NCBI RefSeq assembly: GCF_900114445.1 | Contig: NZ_FOTB01000003.1 | Coordinates: forward strand, 248,001 to 312,000 | DNA from: Salinicoccus halodurans | GTDB taxonomy: Bacteria > Bacillota > Bacilli > Staphylococcales > Salinicoccaceae | Direction of reading: 5' to 3' | DNA: 64,000 nt | Shown: positions 26,695-35,194 of the stretch, one piece after another | How the letters are laid out: every line of letters starts with the position of its first letter | Position numbering within the stretch: the first letter of the stretch is position 1 | The notes under the pieces: generated by a model | Databases searched by the model: none | The model's input: the letters and a program-made list of their open reading frames with translations, nothing else | What the model was told of the DNA's origin: nothing | Translations under genes and position numbers: made by a program

Positions 26695-27394
26695 ATATAG
26701 ACATGAAAAGGAATCTGATGCAGTGGCTGGGGTTTACCCTGAGGGAATTCATGCTCAGATTGCCGGTTTCCTGAATGAGCATGATGTGACGACGGCAACT
26801 TTGGATGAGGATCAGCATGGTCTGAGTGATGAAGTGCTGGAGGAGACGGATGTTCTTGTATGGTGGGGGCATAAAGCTCACGATGAAGTGTCGGATGAAA
26901 TTGCCGAGAAGGTGTGCAGGCGTGTTTGGGAAGGCATGGGACTGGTGGTGCTTCACTCGGCTCATTTTTCCAAGCCGTTTAAGCTGCTGATGGGCACGTC
27001 ATGTGATTTGAAGTGGCGTGAGGCGAATGAGAAGGAACGTCTCTGGGTAGTGGATCCAAGTCATCCGATTGCGGCGGGACTGGGTGAATATTTTGAGCTG
27101 CCTGAAGAGGAAATGTATGGTGAGCATTTTGATATTCCGATGCCCGATGAGCTGATCATGCTCAGCTGGTTTGAAGGCGGGGAAGTTTTCAGGAGCGCAT
27201 GCACCTTCAAACGGGGAAACGGCAAAATTTTCTATTTCCGTCCCGGGCATGAAACGCATCCGACCTACTATGATGAAAATGTTCAGAAAGTGATCCGAAA
27301 TGGTGTGAACTGGGTTGGATCACCTAAAGGAGTACGACATTACTACGGAAACTATGAACCATTAGAAGAGATAAAGGGGAATCACAATGATTAA
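26672..27394 (+). CDS. ThuA-domain protein
   Basis: A 240-residue ThuA protein with a class I glutamine-amidotransferase-like fold. [14 protein letters not shown] and [14 protein letters not shown] are the two strand-loop motifs of the family, and the C-terminal [28 protein letters not shown] is highly typical. In Sinorhizobium meliloti thuA and thuB lie with a trehalose/sucrose ABC transporter, and ThuA-type proteins are linked to keto-disaccharide metabolism, but no firm reaction is established for this group. RBS AGGAGG inside the lacI gene. It overlaps the next dehydrogenase by 8 bases. Confidence 0.88.
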   Translation: MNVTVWNEYRHEKESDAVAGVYPEGIHAQIAGFLNEHDVTTATLDEDQHGLSDEVLEETDVLVWWGHKAHDEVSDEIAEKVCRRVWEGMGLVVLHSAHFSKPFKLLMGTSCDLKWREANEKERLWVVDPSHPIAAGLGEYFELPEEEMYGEHFDIPMPDELIMLSWFEGGEVFRSACTFKRGNGKIFYFRPGHETHPTYYDENVQKVIRNGVNWVGSPKGVRHYYGNYEPLEEIKGNHND

Positions 27395-28412
27395 TGTTGG
27401 TGTGATCGGGTGTGGCAGCATTGGTGTCAAACGCCACATTGCCGAATACAGTGAAAATAAAGATGTTAAGCTGGTTGCTTTCTGCGACAGGGTCCTGAAA
27501 CGGGCGGAGGAGCAGAGAACACTCTATGGCGGGGGTGCCTATAAGGATTATAAGGAGCTTCTGGCTGATGAAAATGTAGATGCCGTGAGTGTGTGTACAC
27601 CGAACTATCTTCATGCTGAAATTGCAATTGCAGCGCTTGAAGCGGGCAAGCATGTCCTGTGTGAAAAGCCGATGGGTGTGACTTTAAAAGAAATGGATGC
27701 AATGATTGAAGCGGAGAATCGATCGGACGGGCAGCTGATGATCGGACATAACCAGCGTTTTGTAAAGGAACATGAAATTGCGAAGGAATGGATTGCTTCA
27801 GGCAGGCTGGGCAGGATTTATTCGTTCCGTACGACATTCGGCCACCCGGGACCTGAAAAATGGAGTGTTGACGGCAGGGACAGCTGGTTCTTCAAAGAAG
27901 AGGAAGCGGCCATGGGAGCCATGGGGGATCTCGGAGTGCATAAAGCCGATTTGATCAGATTTCTTCTGGACGAAGAAGTAGTTGAAGTCGGCGGGCTGAT
28001 TTCCAAAGAAGACAAAGATTTCTCCGATGTTGACGATAATGCAGTGTGCATCCTTCGTACTGAATCCAGTGCGATCGGGACCCTGCAGGCGAGCTGGTCA
28101 TTCTATGGTGCGGAAGATAATTCGACTGTAATATACGGAGAAAAGGGCGTGCTGCGTCTGCTCAACGACGAAAAATATTCATTTATATTCGCAGGGGCAG
28201 ACGGGGAAGTGGTGAAAGAGAACTACGGCGGCATCCAGACGAATGAAGACACGGGACAGAGCAAATCTTCCCAGGTCATGGGCCGTTTCATCAGCGCCCT
28301 GGAAAAAGATGAGAGGGTGCCTGTTACGGCGCATGACGCAAAAAAATCGGTTCAAATCATCTTAAGTGCATTTGAATCTGATAGAACACATAAAATCATT
28401 ACTGGAGAATAG
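27387..28412 (+). CDS. Gfo/Idh/MocA-family oxidoreductase (first copy)
   Basis: A 341-residue NAD(P)-dependent sugar dehydrogenase. The Rossmann N-domain begins [14 protein letters not shown], has the [12 protein letters not shown] strand and the family's CEKPMG motif (the Lys contacts cofactor and substrate). The C-domain carries [12 protein letters not shown], where the His is the likely catalytic base. Family members oxidise secondary hydroxyls of sugars, inositols or glycosides. It sits between thuA and a second copy, which suggests that one makes a keto-sugar and the other reduces or further converts a product. Confidence 0.92.
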   Translation: MINVGVIGCGSIGVKRHIAEYSENKDVKLVAFCDRVLKRAEEQRTLYGGGAYKDYKELLADENVDAVSVCTPNYLHAEIAIAALEAGKHVLCEKPMGVTLKEMDAMIEAENRSDGQLMIGHNQRFVKEHEIAKEWIASGRLGRIYSFRTTFGHPGPEKWSVDGRDSWFFKEEEAAMGAMGDLGVHKADLIRFLLDEEVVEVGGLISKEDKDFSDVDDNAVCILRTESSAIGTLQASWSFYGAEDNSTVIYGEKGVLRLLNDEKYSFIFAGADGEVVKENYGGIQTNEDTGQSKSSQVMGRFISALEKDERVPVTAHDAKKSVQIILSAFESDRTHKIITGE

Positions 28413-28421
28413 GTGTTGTGA

Positions 28422-29453
28422 ATGTCTAAAATCAGACTGGGGTTCATTGGCGTCGGGGGCATTGCGACCGGCCGTCATATCCCGACTTTCCGGACATTGG
28501 ATGAAGTGGAAATTACAGCAGTGCAGGACATCAATCAGGAACGGGCGATGAAAGTTGCGAATGAACTGGGAATACCTGAAGTGTTCGCGAATATCGAAGA
28601 TATGTACCCTTATGTGGATGCAGTGGTAATCTGTACACCGAATAAGTTTCATGCACCGATCAGTATCGATGCGATGAATCATGGAAAACATGTGCTCTGT
28701 GAAAAGCCGATGGCTTTGACGGCTGATGAGTGTGACAGGATGATCGAAGCGGAAACACGTAACGGCGTAAAACTGCATATCGCGTATCATTACCGTTTCA
28801 TGAAAGAAGCGATCGCCTCCAAAAAAATTATTGAGCGGGGCATAATCGGCGACCCGATTGTTGTACGTGTCAAAGGTCTGAGACGCCGTAAAGTGCCCGG
28901 CTGGGGTGTATTCACAAACCAGGAGCTCCAGGGCGGCGGTGCATTGATTGATTATGGCTGTCATCTCCTCGATCTTGCGATGTACCTCATGGGAGATGTG
29001 AAACCGGTGGAGGTCTCAAGCTCTACATATAACCATCTCAGCAGGACGAACACGGTAAATGAATGGGGACATTTCAACAGGGAGACATTTGAAGTCGAAG
29101 ATCATGTGAGTGCATTCATCCGGTTCGATAATGGGGCATCGATGCTGTTTGAAACGAGCTGGGCTGCCAATATACCCGAAGACGAGAATCATATCAGCAT
29201 TTCCGGCATGAAAGCCGGGCTGGATGTTTTTGATATGAAAGTGAACCAGGCGGATGAAGATCTGATGACGACAATGCGCATAGATTATATTAAAGTGGAC
29301 GAACCCTACAGCAGACTGCAGGCGCAGGATTTCATATCTGCAGTGAAATACGACACGCCGCTTCGCGTAAAATCTCATGAAGCAAAGGAAGTATCAAAGA
29401 TCATTGAAGCGGTCTATAAAAGTTCAAAAGAACAACGCAGTGTAAGACTTTAG
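28422..29453 (+). CDS. Gfo/Idh/MocA-family oxidoreductase (second copy)
   Basis: A 343-residue paralogue of the preceding gene. The nucleotide site is LGFIGVGGIATGRH, then CTPNKFHAPISI, CEKPMALTADECD and the putative catalytic DYGCHLLDLAMYL. The two copies differ widely outside these motifs, so they are not a recent duplication and should have different substrates. It has a 9-base gap from the first copy and a 12-base gap to the TIM-barrel gene, with its own ribosome binding sites. Confidence 0.92.
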   Translation: MSKIRLGFIGVGGIATGRHIPTFRTLDEVEITAVQDINQERAMKVANELGIPEVFANIEDMYPYVDAVVICTPNKFHAPISIDAMNHGKHVLCEKPMALTADECDRMIEAETRNGVKLHIAYHYRFMKEAIASKKIIERGIIGDPIVVRVKGLRRRKVPGWGVFTNQELQGGGALIDYGCHLLDLAMYLMGDVKPVEVSSSTYNHLSRTNTVNEWGHFNRETFEVEDHVSAFIRFDNGASMLFETSWAANIPEDENHISISGMKAGLDVFDMKVNQADEDLMTTMRIDYIKVDEPYSRLQAQDFISAVKYDTPLRVKSHEAKEVSKIIEAVYKSSKEQRSVRL

Positions 29454-29465
29454 GAGGTTTAATAC

Positions 29466-30434
29466 ATGAAACTGGGAGTTTTTAATCCATTGTTCCAGAA
29501 CATGAGCTTTTTGGAAATGCTGGATTATGTAAAAGAATCCGGGCTGGATGCGGTGGAAATAGGTACAGGCGGTTATCCGGGGAATGCGCACTGTGATGTA
29601 GACAGGCTGCTCGATTCTGAGAATGCACGCAGGGAATATCTGAGTGAATTTGAAGACCGGGGACTGGTCATCAGTGCATTCAGCTGCCATGGTAATCCGA
29701 TTTCACCGGATGATACATTCCGGAATGAATCGGATGAGGCGCTGCGTAAGACAATCAAGTTGGCGGCACTTATGGAAGTTCCTGTCGTCAATACTTTCAG
29801 CGGCACCCCGGCAGGCAACGAAACGGACACATCAGTGAACTGGCCGGTAACACCGTGGCCGGAAGAATATTCCCGGATCAAAGAATGGCAGTGGGAGAAC
29901 CGTCTTGTTCCATACTGGAAAGAGATTGGCGAACTGGCTGAGAAGCATGATGTGAAAATCGGTCTGGAACTCCATGGCGGCTTCCTGATACACTCCCCGC
30001 ACACGATGCTCGAACTCAGAAAGAGAACGAACCCGTATATCGGAGCGAATTTCGATCCGAGCCATATGTGGTGGCAGGGCATCGATCCCGTGGCGGCCAT
30101 TAAAATACTTGGTAGAGAGGGAGCAATTCACCATTTTCATGCCAAGGACACATATATCGATCCTGAAAACCTGAATATGTACGGATACCTCGATATGAAT
30201 CCCTATGGTAGAATCAAAGACAGAAGCTGGACATTCAGAAGTGTCGGTCTCGGCCACAGCATGGATGAATGGGCGGGTATGATGAGCGCTCTCAGAACGT
30301 ATGGCTACGATCACGTTGTCTCCATTGAACATGAAGACGGGCTGATGTCCATTGAGGAAGGGTTCCGGACAGCAGTAAGGAATTTGCAAAGTGTGATTAT
30401 AAAAGAAAAGCCGACTGACATGTGGTGGGCTTAG
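29466..30434 (+). CDS. Xylose-isomerase-like TIM-barrel protein (sugar phosphate isomerase/epimerase family)
   Basis: A 322-residue TIM barrel of the AP-endonuclease-2 superfamily. Expected divalent-metal ligands are visible in order: Glu in IGLELHGGF, Asp/His in ANFDPSHMWW, His in HHFHAKDTY and Glu in VSIEHEDG. Such proteins act as isomerases or epimerases, and some cleave 3-keto-glycosides by beta-elimination. The second reaction fits a cluster with two Gfo/Idh/MocA dehydrogenases. The isomerase reading is equally allowed by the sequence. RBS AGGAGG. Confidence 0.9.
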   Translation: MKLGVFNPLFQNMSFLEMLDYVKESGLDAVEIGTGGYPGNAHCDVDRLLDSENARREYLSEFEDRGLVISAFSCHGNPISPDDTFRNESDEALRKTIKLAALMEVPVVNTFSGTPAGNETDTSVNWPVTPWPEEYSRIKEWQWENRLVPYWKEIGELAEKHDVKIGLELHGGFLIHSPHTMLELRKRTNPYIGANFDPSHMWWQGIDPVAAIKILGREGAIHHFHAKDTYIDPENLNMYGYLDMNPYGRIKDRSWTFRSVGLGHSMDEWAGMMSALRTYGYDHVVSIEHEDGLMSIEEGFRTAVRNLQSVIIKEKPTDMWWA

Positions 30435-30446
30435 AGGAGTGGTTCA

Positions 30447-31610
30447 ATGGCTGAAATAAAACTCGAACGTATAAAAAAGACATATGACAATGGTCCTACA
30501 GTCGTACACGACTTCAATCTTGAAATACACGATGGCGAGTTCATCGTCTTAGTCGGCCCTTCGGGCTGCGGTAAATCTACGACTTTACGCATGATTGCAG
30601 GGCTTGAAGATATTACAGGCGGCGATTTCTACATCGATGAGAAACGTATGAATGATGTGGAGCCAAAAAACAGGGACATCGCAATGGTTTTCCAGAACTA
30701 TGCGCTGTATCCCCATATGAGCGTGTACGATAATATGGCTTTCAGTCTCAAGCTGAGAAAAACACCCAAACCGGAGATAAAAGAGCGTGTTGAGAAAGCG
30801 GCTGAAATCCTCGGTCTGACAGATTTTCTGGATAGAAAACCCAAAGCCCTGTCCGGCGGACAGAGGCAGCGTGTTGCATTGGGCCGCGCGATTGTCCGTG
30901 AAGCCAATGTTTTCCTGATGGATGAGCCTCTCTCCAACCTGGATGCAAAGCTCAGGGTACAGATGCGCGCGGAAATTACTAAGCTTCATAAACGTCTGGA
31001 AACAACGACTATCTATGTCACGCATGACCAGACGGAAGCATTGACCATGGCTTCAAGAATAGTCGTCATGAATCAGGGGGATATCATGCAGGTGGGCAGT
31101 CCCAAGGAAGTATATGATTTCCCGGAAAATGTTTTTGTGGCACAGTTTATCGGATCACCTGCCATGAACATCTTTGATGCCGAGATCAGAGACGGAAAGC
31201 TGATCATCGGAGACACAGCCATCACGGTGCCGGAAGCAAAACGCCGTATGCTCATGAATGAAGGTTATGATAACCAGCCGGTAAAGTTCGGCATACGGCC
31301 GGAGGACATAAGAGAAGAAGCGTTATTTGTGGAATCAGCACTTGCTTCTGCGTTTAATGTGGAAGTCAAGGTGAGTGAACTGCTGGGCTCTGAAATCATG
31401 CTTTACTCCGAACTTGAAAATCAAGAGTTCATTTCCCGTGTAGACGCGAGGAACGAACTGGATCCGGGAGACGTCGTAAAATTCGCCTTTGATATGAATA
31501 AAGGGCATTTCTTCGATGTTGAGACCGGCGAACGTATCGTGACCAGGGAAGAACGTGAAAAAGAGCTGAAACAAATGCACAGTACAGATCCGAATGTAAT
31601 AAAAGCATAA
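30447..31610 (+). CDS. Sugar ABC transporter ATP-binding protein, MsmX/UgpC type
   Basis: A 387-residue ATPase that should power the permeases at 23950 and 24816. It has Walker A GPSGCGKST, Q-loop VFQNYALYPHMSV, signature LSGGQRQRVALGRA, Walker B VFLMDEPLSNLDA and switch His VTHDQTEA. From about residue 240 there is a MalK-like regulatory/TOBE domain. In many Firmicutes one shared MsmX serves several importers; here the operon carries its own. It is the last gene, separated by 12 bases from the TIM barrel. Confidence 0.95.
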   Translation: MAEIKLERIKKTYDNGPTVVHDFNLEIHDGEFIVLVGPSGCGKSTTLRMIAGLEDITGGDFYIDEKRMNDVEPKNRDIAMVFQNYALYPHMSVYDNMAFSLKLRKTPKPEIKERVEKAAEILGLTDFLDRKPKALSGGQRQRVALGRAIVREANVFLMDEPLSNLDAKLRVQMRAEITKLHKRLETTTIYVTHDQTEALTMASRIVVMNQGDIMQVGSPKEVYDFPENVFVAQFIGSPAMNIFDAEIRDGKLIIGDTAITVPEAKRRMLMNEGYDNQPVKFGIRPEDIREEALFVESALASAFNVEVKVSELLGSEIMLYSELENQEFISRVDARNELDPGDVVKFAFDMNKGHFFDVETGERIVTREEREKELKQMHSTDPNVIKA

Positions 31611-31620
31611 GCAAGAGAGA

Positions 31621-31648
31621 CAGCCCTCCCATATGGAAGGGCTGTTTT
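31621..31648 (+). terminator. Terminator of the sugar operon
   Basis: CAGCCCT (31621-31627) and AGGGCTG (31638-31644) form the base of a hairpin with a palindromic CATATG near the loop, followed by TTTTCG. Confidence 0.8.
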
Positions 31649-31713
31649 CGCTTCAGTATATTTCGTGGAGCATGCGTGTTATTATGATATAGTTAAAAAA
31701 AGAGGTGACCCGG

Positions 31714-32400
31714 ATGGTAAAGTTTGATCACATCATACATTACGTTAATCGGCTGGAAGAAGTTGAGCGGACGCCCGTACTTCCAATTCATTCAGGCGGG
31801 AGACATGAACGTTTTGGCACGGTCAATCTGCTTTCATATTTTGATTACAGATATGTGGAGTATTTAGCGATTGAAGATGAAGCGGTGTTCACTCAGCATC
31901 TGAAAGATGGGAATGAATCTTTCGCCGGTACGATTGATTCATTAAATTACGAAGAAGGATTCATCCGTTATGCTCTCAGCACCGATGATATTGAAGGACT
32001 GGACGAACGTTTCAGGGCACACGGTTTTTCTGTAGAAGGCCCGGTTGAAATGGAGCGTACAACAAATGGGGAAACAATCAGCTGGAAACTGCTTTATGTT
32101 CAGCATGACAAAGAAATTTTCCCATTCTTCATCCAGTGGAATGAGCCCGAAGCGCAGCGCATGAAACGCATTGAAGCATTGCGGGGGGACTTTATCGGCC
32201 CGTCAATTACCGTCCGGCATGATGTAGAAGATATCCACCTTTGGGAATCATTCTACGATGTCCTTGGCATCTGGGAAGGACAGATAGATGATTACACGCG
32301 TGTGGAACTTTCGCGAAACGCGAAACCGTCCATTACCCTGGAAGTGGGAACGGACGGCGAGTCAGTGGTCTATAAAGGCGCAATCTACAAGTTTATATAA
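31714..32400 (+). CDS. Glyoxalase-like (VOC) domain protein
   Basis: A 228-residue protein of the glyoxalase-like domain (Glyoxalase_3) type. FDHIIHYVNRLEEV opens the first beta-alpha-beta unit, with RHERFGTVNLLSYFDYRYVEYLAIED completing it; a second unit follows after FIGPSITVRHDVEDI. The His and Glu residues at usual VOC metal positions are partly kept, so a metal is possible. Reaction unknown; relatives occur widely in staphylococci. The ATG at 31714 has GAGGTG upstream; the earlier GTG is part of that site. It converges with a small membrane-protein gene, overlapping by 16 bases. Confidence 0.75.
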   Translation: MVKFDHIIHYVNRLEEVERTPVLPIHSGGRHERFGTVNLLSYFDYRYVEYLAIEDEAVFTQHLKDGNESFAGTIDSLNYEEGFIRYALSTDDIEGLDERFRAHGFSVEGPVEMERTTNGETISWKLLYVQHDKEIFPFFIQWNEPEAQRMKRIEALRGDFIGPSITVRHDVEDIHLWESFYDVLGIWEGQIDDYTRVELSRNAKPSITLEVGTDGESVVYKGAIYKFI

Positions 32401-32630
32401 ATGATCAAACCGATGTGGGCAAGAGCAATCAGAGCAGTGATGATACTCATCATGACCATTGAACGTGTGCCCCGTACCAACATATAGGCGAGGCTCAGCA
32501 TGAATGTAATCACTGCGAGAATGATCCGCACACTCATCAGTGCAATCAGGTCTCCGCTGTTATACTGACCCAGTTGGATTATGCTGAAAATGTTTAAAGC
32601 TGCTAGAACGACAAGAATTATAAGTCTCAT
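32385..32630 (-). CDS. Small membrane protein
   Basis: An 81-residue, very hydrophobic protein with three predicted helices: residues 2-20 (LIILVVLAALNIFSIIQL), about 30-50 (LMSVRIILAVITFMLSLAYML) and 58-80 (MVMMSIITALIALAHIGLII). The loop between helices 2 and 3 is positive (VRGTRS). RBS AAAGGTGG. I do not recognise the family. It is a single gene with its 3' end overlapping the VOC gene on the other strand. Confidence 0.65.
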   Translation of the reverse strand: MRLIILVVLAALNIFSIIQLGQYNSGDLIALMSVRIILAVITFMLSLAYMLVRGTRSMVMMSIITALIALAHIGLIIYINL

Positions 32631-32688
32631 TCATCGGCCACCTTTCATGCTAATAATTATATCAGATATTACTGAAATGGAGATTACT

Positions 32689-33957
32689 ATGCTTAAATTG
32701 TTGAATATTATTAATAAAGAACATAATAGATTTGTTGAATCGCATCCCAACGGTGATCTATTGCAATTAACTGATTGGGCGCAGTCCAAGCGTCTGACAG
32801 GCTGGTATTCCAGACGGATTGCCGTGGGCAATGAAAATGGAGAAATACTGGGGACAGCGATGCTGCTCTTCAAAAAGGTTCCGAGGGCCTCGAGTACGCT
32901 CTGCTATATTTCCCGTGGGTTTGTCTGTGACTTTAATGACAGGCAGCTCGTTGAATTCATGCTCGGGGAAGCTTTGAAAATTGCCGAGGATGAAAATGCC
33001 TATGCAATTAAAATTGATCCGGATCTCCCGCTTGAAGAATACCGGGACACGATTGAATTTTTGAAAACCCTCGGTTTCCGTCACCGCGGTCTGCAGGATG
33101 GAATGAGTAAGGATAATATCCAGCCCCGTCAGACAATGGTTGCAGACATTGATAAGGATGATAAAGAGCTGCTGCAAAGCTTTGAGCGCAACAACCGTAC
33201 AAAAGTCAGGAATGCCGCCCGCAGGGGCACGGTCGTCTATAGGGCTGAGCGTGATGAACTTAAGACATTTGTGGAACTGATGAAAGAGACCGGTGAACGT
33301 GACGGTTTCCTTACACGCGACATCACTTATTTCGAATCTCTTTACGATCATTTGAACCCGAACGGGCATATGGAACTGTTTTTAGTCAAACTCATGCCGG
33401 AAGATGTTTCTGTCTCACTCCAGAATGATCTGCTGAAAGTGGACAAGGATATTGAGAAGGCAGCCAGGAAAAAAGACGGCAGTAAAAAGGAGAACCAGCT
33501 GAAAGACCTGGAGAACCGCAGAGAGAAACTTTCAAAACAGCTGGTTGAAATCGAAGTGATCAAACAGGAACATCCGGACGGCGTAGTGCTGTCCGGCGCA
33601 CTGCTCGCCCAGTCGGGACATAAATCCTACTATTTATATGGTGCTTCATCAGACAGTTACCGCGAGTATCTGCCAAACCATAATATGCAGTTTGAGATGA
33701 TGAAGTATGCGCGTGATCATGGTGCGAAAACCTATGATTTCGGGGGCGTCAGCGTTTCGCCGCCGCAGGAATCACCGCATTTTGGATTATGGCAGTTCAA
33801 AAAAGTATGGGGTACTGAAGTCAGTGAAAAGATAGGTGAATTTGATTATGTGATCAATAAGCCGCTGTATACTCTGGCTGAAGTCGGTGTGCCAATGTTC
33901 CAAAAAGGAAAAGTGAAATTGAATAAGCTGTTGGGGAACAGTAAGAAGCGCCGCTGA
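32689..33957 (+). CDS. femX: FemX/FmhB-type lipid II:glycine glycyltransferase
   Basis: A 422-residue FemABX enzyme, most like S. aureus FmhB/FemX, which adds the first residue of the interpeptide bridge to the lysine of lipid II from a charged tRNA. NEEHNRFVESHPNGDLLQLTDWA-like N-terminus (here beginning IINKEHNRF), YISRGFV, SFERNNRTKVRNA, and the C-terminal LYGASSDSYREYLPNH and YDFGGV segments match. Residues about 248-302 form the charged antiparallel coiled-coil arm. The ATG at 32689 gives the FmhB length; the frame is open 36 codons further upstream without a ribosome binding site. As an interpeptide-bridge enzyme it supports a staphylococcal family assignment. femA/femB are not nearby. 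Confidence 0.93.
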   Translation: MLKLLNIINKEHNRFVESHPNGDLLQLTDWAQSKRLTGWYSRRIAVGNENGEILGTAMLLFKKVPRASSTLCYISRGFVCDFNDRQLVEFMLGEALKIAEDENAYAIKIDPDLPLEEYRDTIEFLKTLGFRHRGLQDGMSKDNIQPRQTMVADIDKDDKELLQSFERNNRTKVRNAARRGTVVYRAERDELKTFVELMKETGERDGFLTRDITYFESLYDHLNPNGHMELFLVKLMPEDVSVSLQNDLLKVDKDIEKAARKKDGSKKENQLKDLENRREKLSKQLVEIEVIKQEHPDGVVLSGALLAQSGHKSYYLYGASSDSYREYLPNHNMQFEMMKYARDHGAKTYDFGGVSVSPPQESPHFGLWQFKKVWGTEVSEKIGEFDYVINKPLYTLAEVGVPMFQKGKVKLNKLLGNSKKRR

Positions 33958-33976
33958 TGATTCAGTGGCGTTTTAT
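33949..33976 (+). terminator. Terminator of femX
   Basis: CGCCGCTGA (33949-33957) overlaps the stop codon and pairs with TCAGTGGCG (33962-33970), followed by TTTTATT. Confidence 0.8.
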
Positions 33977-34112
33977 TATCTATAGCTCTTCTCTATAAGC
34001 ATTCATTCAAAAAACTATACACGATAACCTTGTTCCCGTGGCGAGTATAGGATACACTGTTATTAATTCATAGTCATTAGATATGTTTTATAATGTGCAA
34101 GGAGGGGACAGA

Positions 34113-34892
34113 ATGAAAAAATGGATGATTTTGGTGGCGGCTGCACTGATGGTGCTTTCAGGGTGCAGTAATGGAGAAGACGGGGCATCTGCATCGGAAA
34201 ATGAAAAAGTGATCAAAATTGGTTCATCACCGAATGGTTATCCGACGTCTTTCCAGGAGGACGGGGAGATGAAGGGATTTAATGTGGATATATACAATGC
34301 AATTTTTGATGCTCTCGGTTACGAAATAGAATGGGTGCTCACGGACTGGACAGGAGTGCTTGCCAATCTGGATACTGGAAATATAGATACCGCCAGTAAT
34401 TTTGCGCTGACGCCGGAACGGGGAGAGAAGTACATATTCACTGATCCCTACTACCATTCAAAAGCGGCAATTGCTGTGGCACCTGAAAACGAAGAGATAA
34501 AATCTGTTGAAGATATAGAGGGGGCTGATGTCGGTACTATCCTGGGGACAAACTTCCAGAATGTACTGAATGAGCAATACCCGGACCATGGTGGGAATAT
34601 CGTCGATTATGAAAATAATGAAGTGGTCTACAGGGATGTCGGCGCAGGGAAGCTTGATGCATACATCTTTGGGCGTGAACAGCTTCTTGCAATGATCAAT
34701 GATAAAGACATTCCGCTCAAGATAGCAGGGGAACCTTTCGGCAGCCAGCCGGTGGGACTCCCTTTCAAGGATACCGAAGAAAACAGAGCGTTGATTGAAG
34801 ATATCAATGAAGTGATTGAACAGCTGAAGGCGGATGGTACGCTGACCGGGATATCGGAAGACTGGTATGGCGAAGATATATTTACAGAAGAA
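34113..34892 (+). CDS. Amino acid ABC transporter substrate-binding lipoprotein (orphan)
   Basis: A family 3 (polar amino acid/cystine type) binding protein of about 260 residues. The signal peptide ends at the lipobox VLSGC (Cys18). The mature part has KIGSSPNGYPTSFQEDGEMKGFNVDIYNAIFDALGYEIEW, the family's first ligand loop, then TGNIDTASNFALTPERGEKYIFTDPY with the ligand-binding acidic/Arg pair, and a C-terminal GTLTGISEDWYGEDIF. The frame as read runs to the stop at 34893-34895. The ATG at 34113 has AAGGAGGGG upstream. No permease or ATPase is adjacent, so it must work with subunits coded elsewhere, or as a sensor. Confidence 0.9.
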
Positions 34893-34900
34893 TGAGTTAA

Positions 34901-34938
34901 AAGCCTGTGCTGCATAAAATCAGCACAGGCTTTTTATA
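34901..34938 (+). terminator. Terminator of the amino-acid-binding lipoprotein gene
   Basis: AAGCCTGTGCTG (34901-34912) and CAGCACAGGCTT (34921-34932) form a perfect 12-base stem followed by TTTATAAT. Confidence 0.92.
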
Positions 34939-35091
34939 ATGGGAAGGTGATTCTGCAAAAAGAAACTTATAGAATGATTTTATTGAGCGCTGGCCCGGAC
35001 TCCCGTGTAACCAAGCATTCCCCCTCACTGTCTTTATTATGTTTCAGGATTTTAATGCATTTTTATGAAAGTTAAATCTGCATCCAAATAA

Positions 35092-35146
35092 AATATTCGC
35101 AATATTCCGAGTATTAATGGACAAAGAATTTTGCTTCTGCTAATCT
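35092..35146 (+). promoter_or_regulatory. narG promoter region with direct repeat
   Basis: TGGACA (35118-35123), a 17-base spacer and TAATCT (35141-35146) preceded by TGC make an extended -10 promoter. Just upstream AATATTCGC (35092-35100) and AATATTCCG (35101-35109) form a tandem repeat, where an activator could bind. No clear FNR box (TTGAT-N4-ATCAA) is present. The rest of the roughly 300-base gap, upstream of the repeat, holds only the preceding terminator. Confidence 0.5.
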
Positions 35147-35194
35147 GTAATTAAGTTGGTTAGATTTTCCGATAGTAGATAAGGAGTGTATTCA

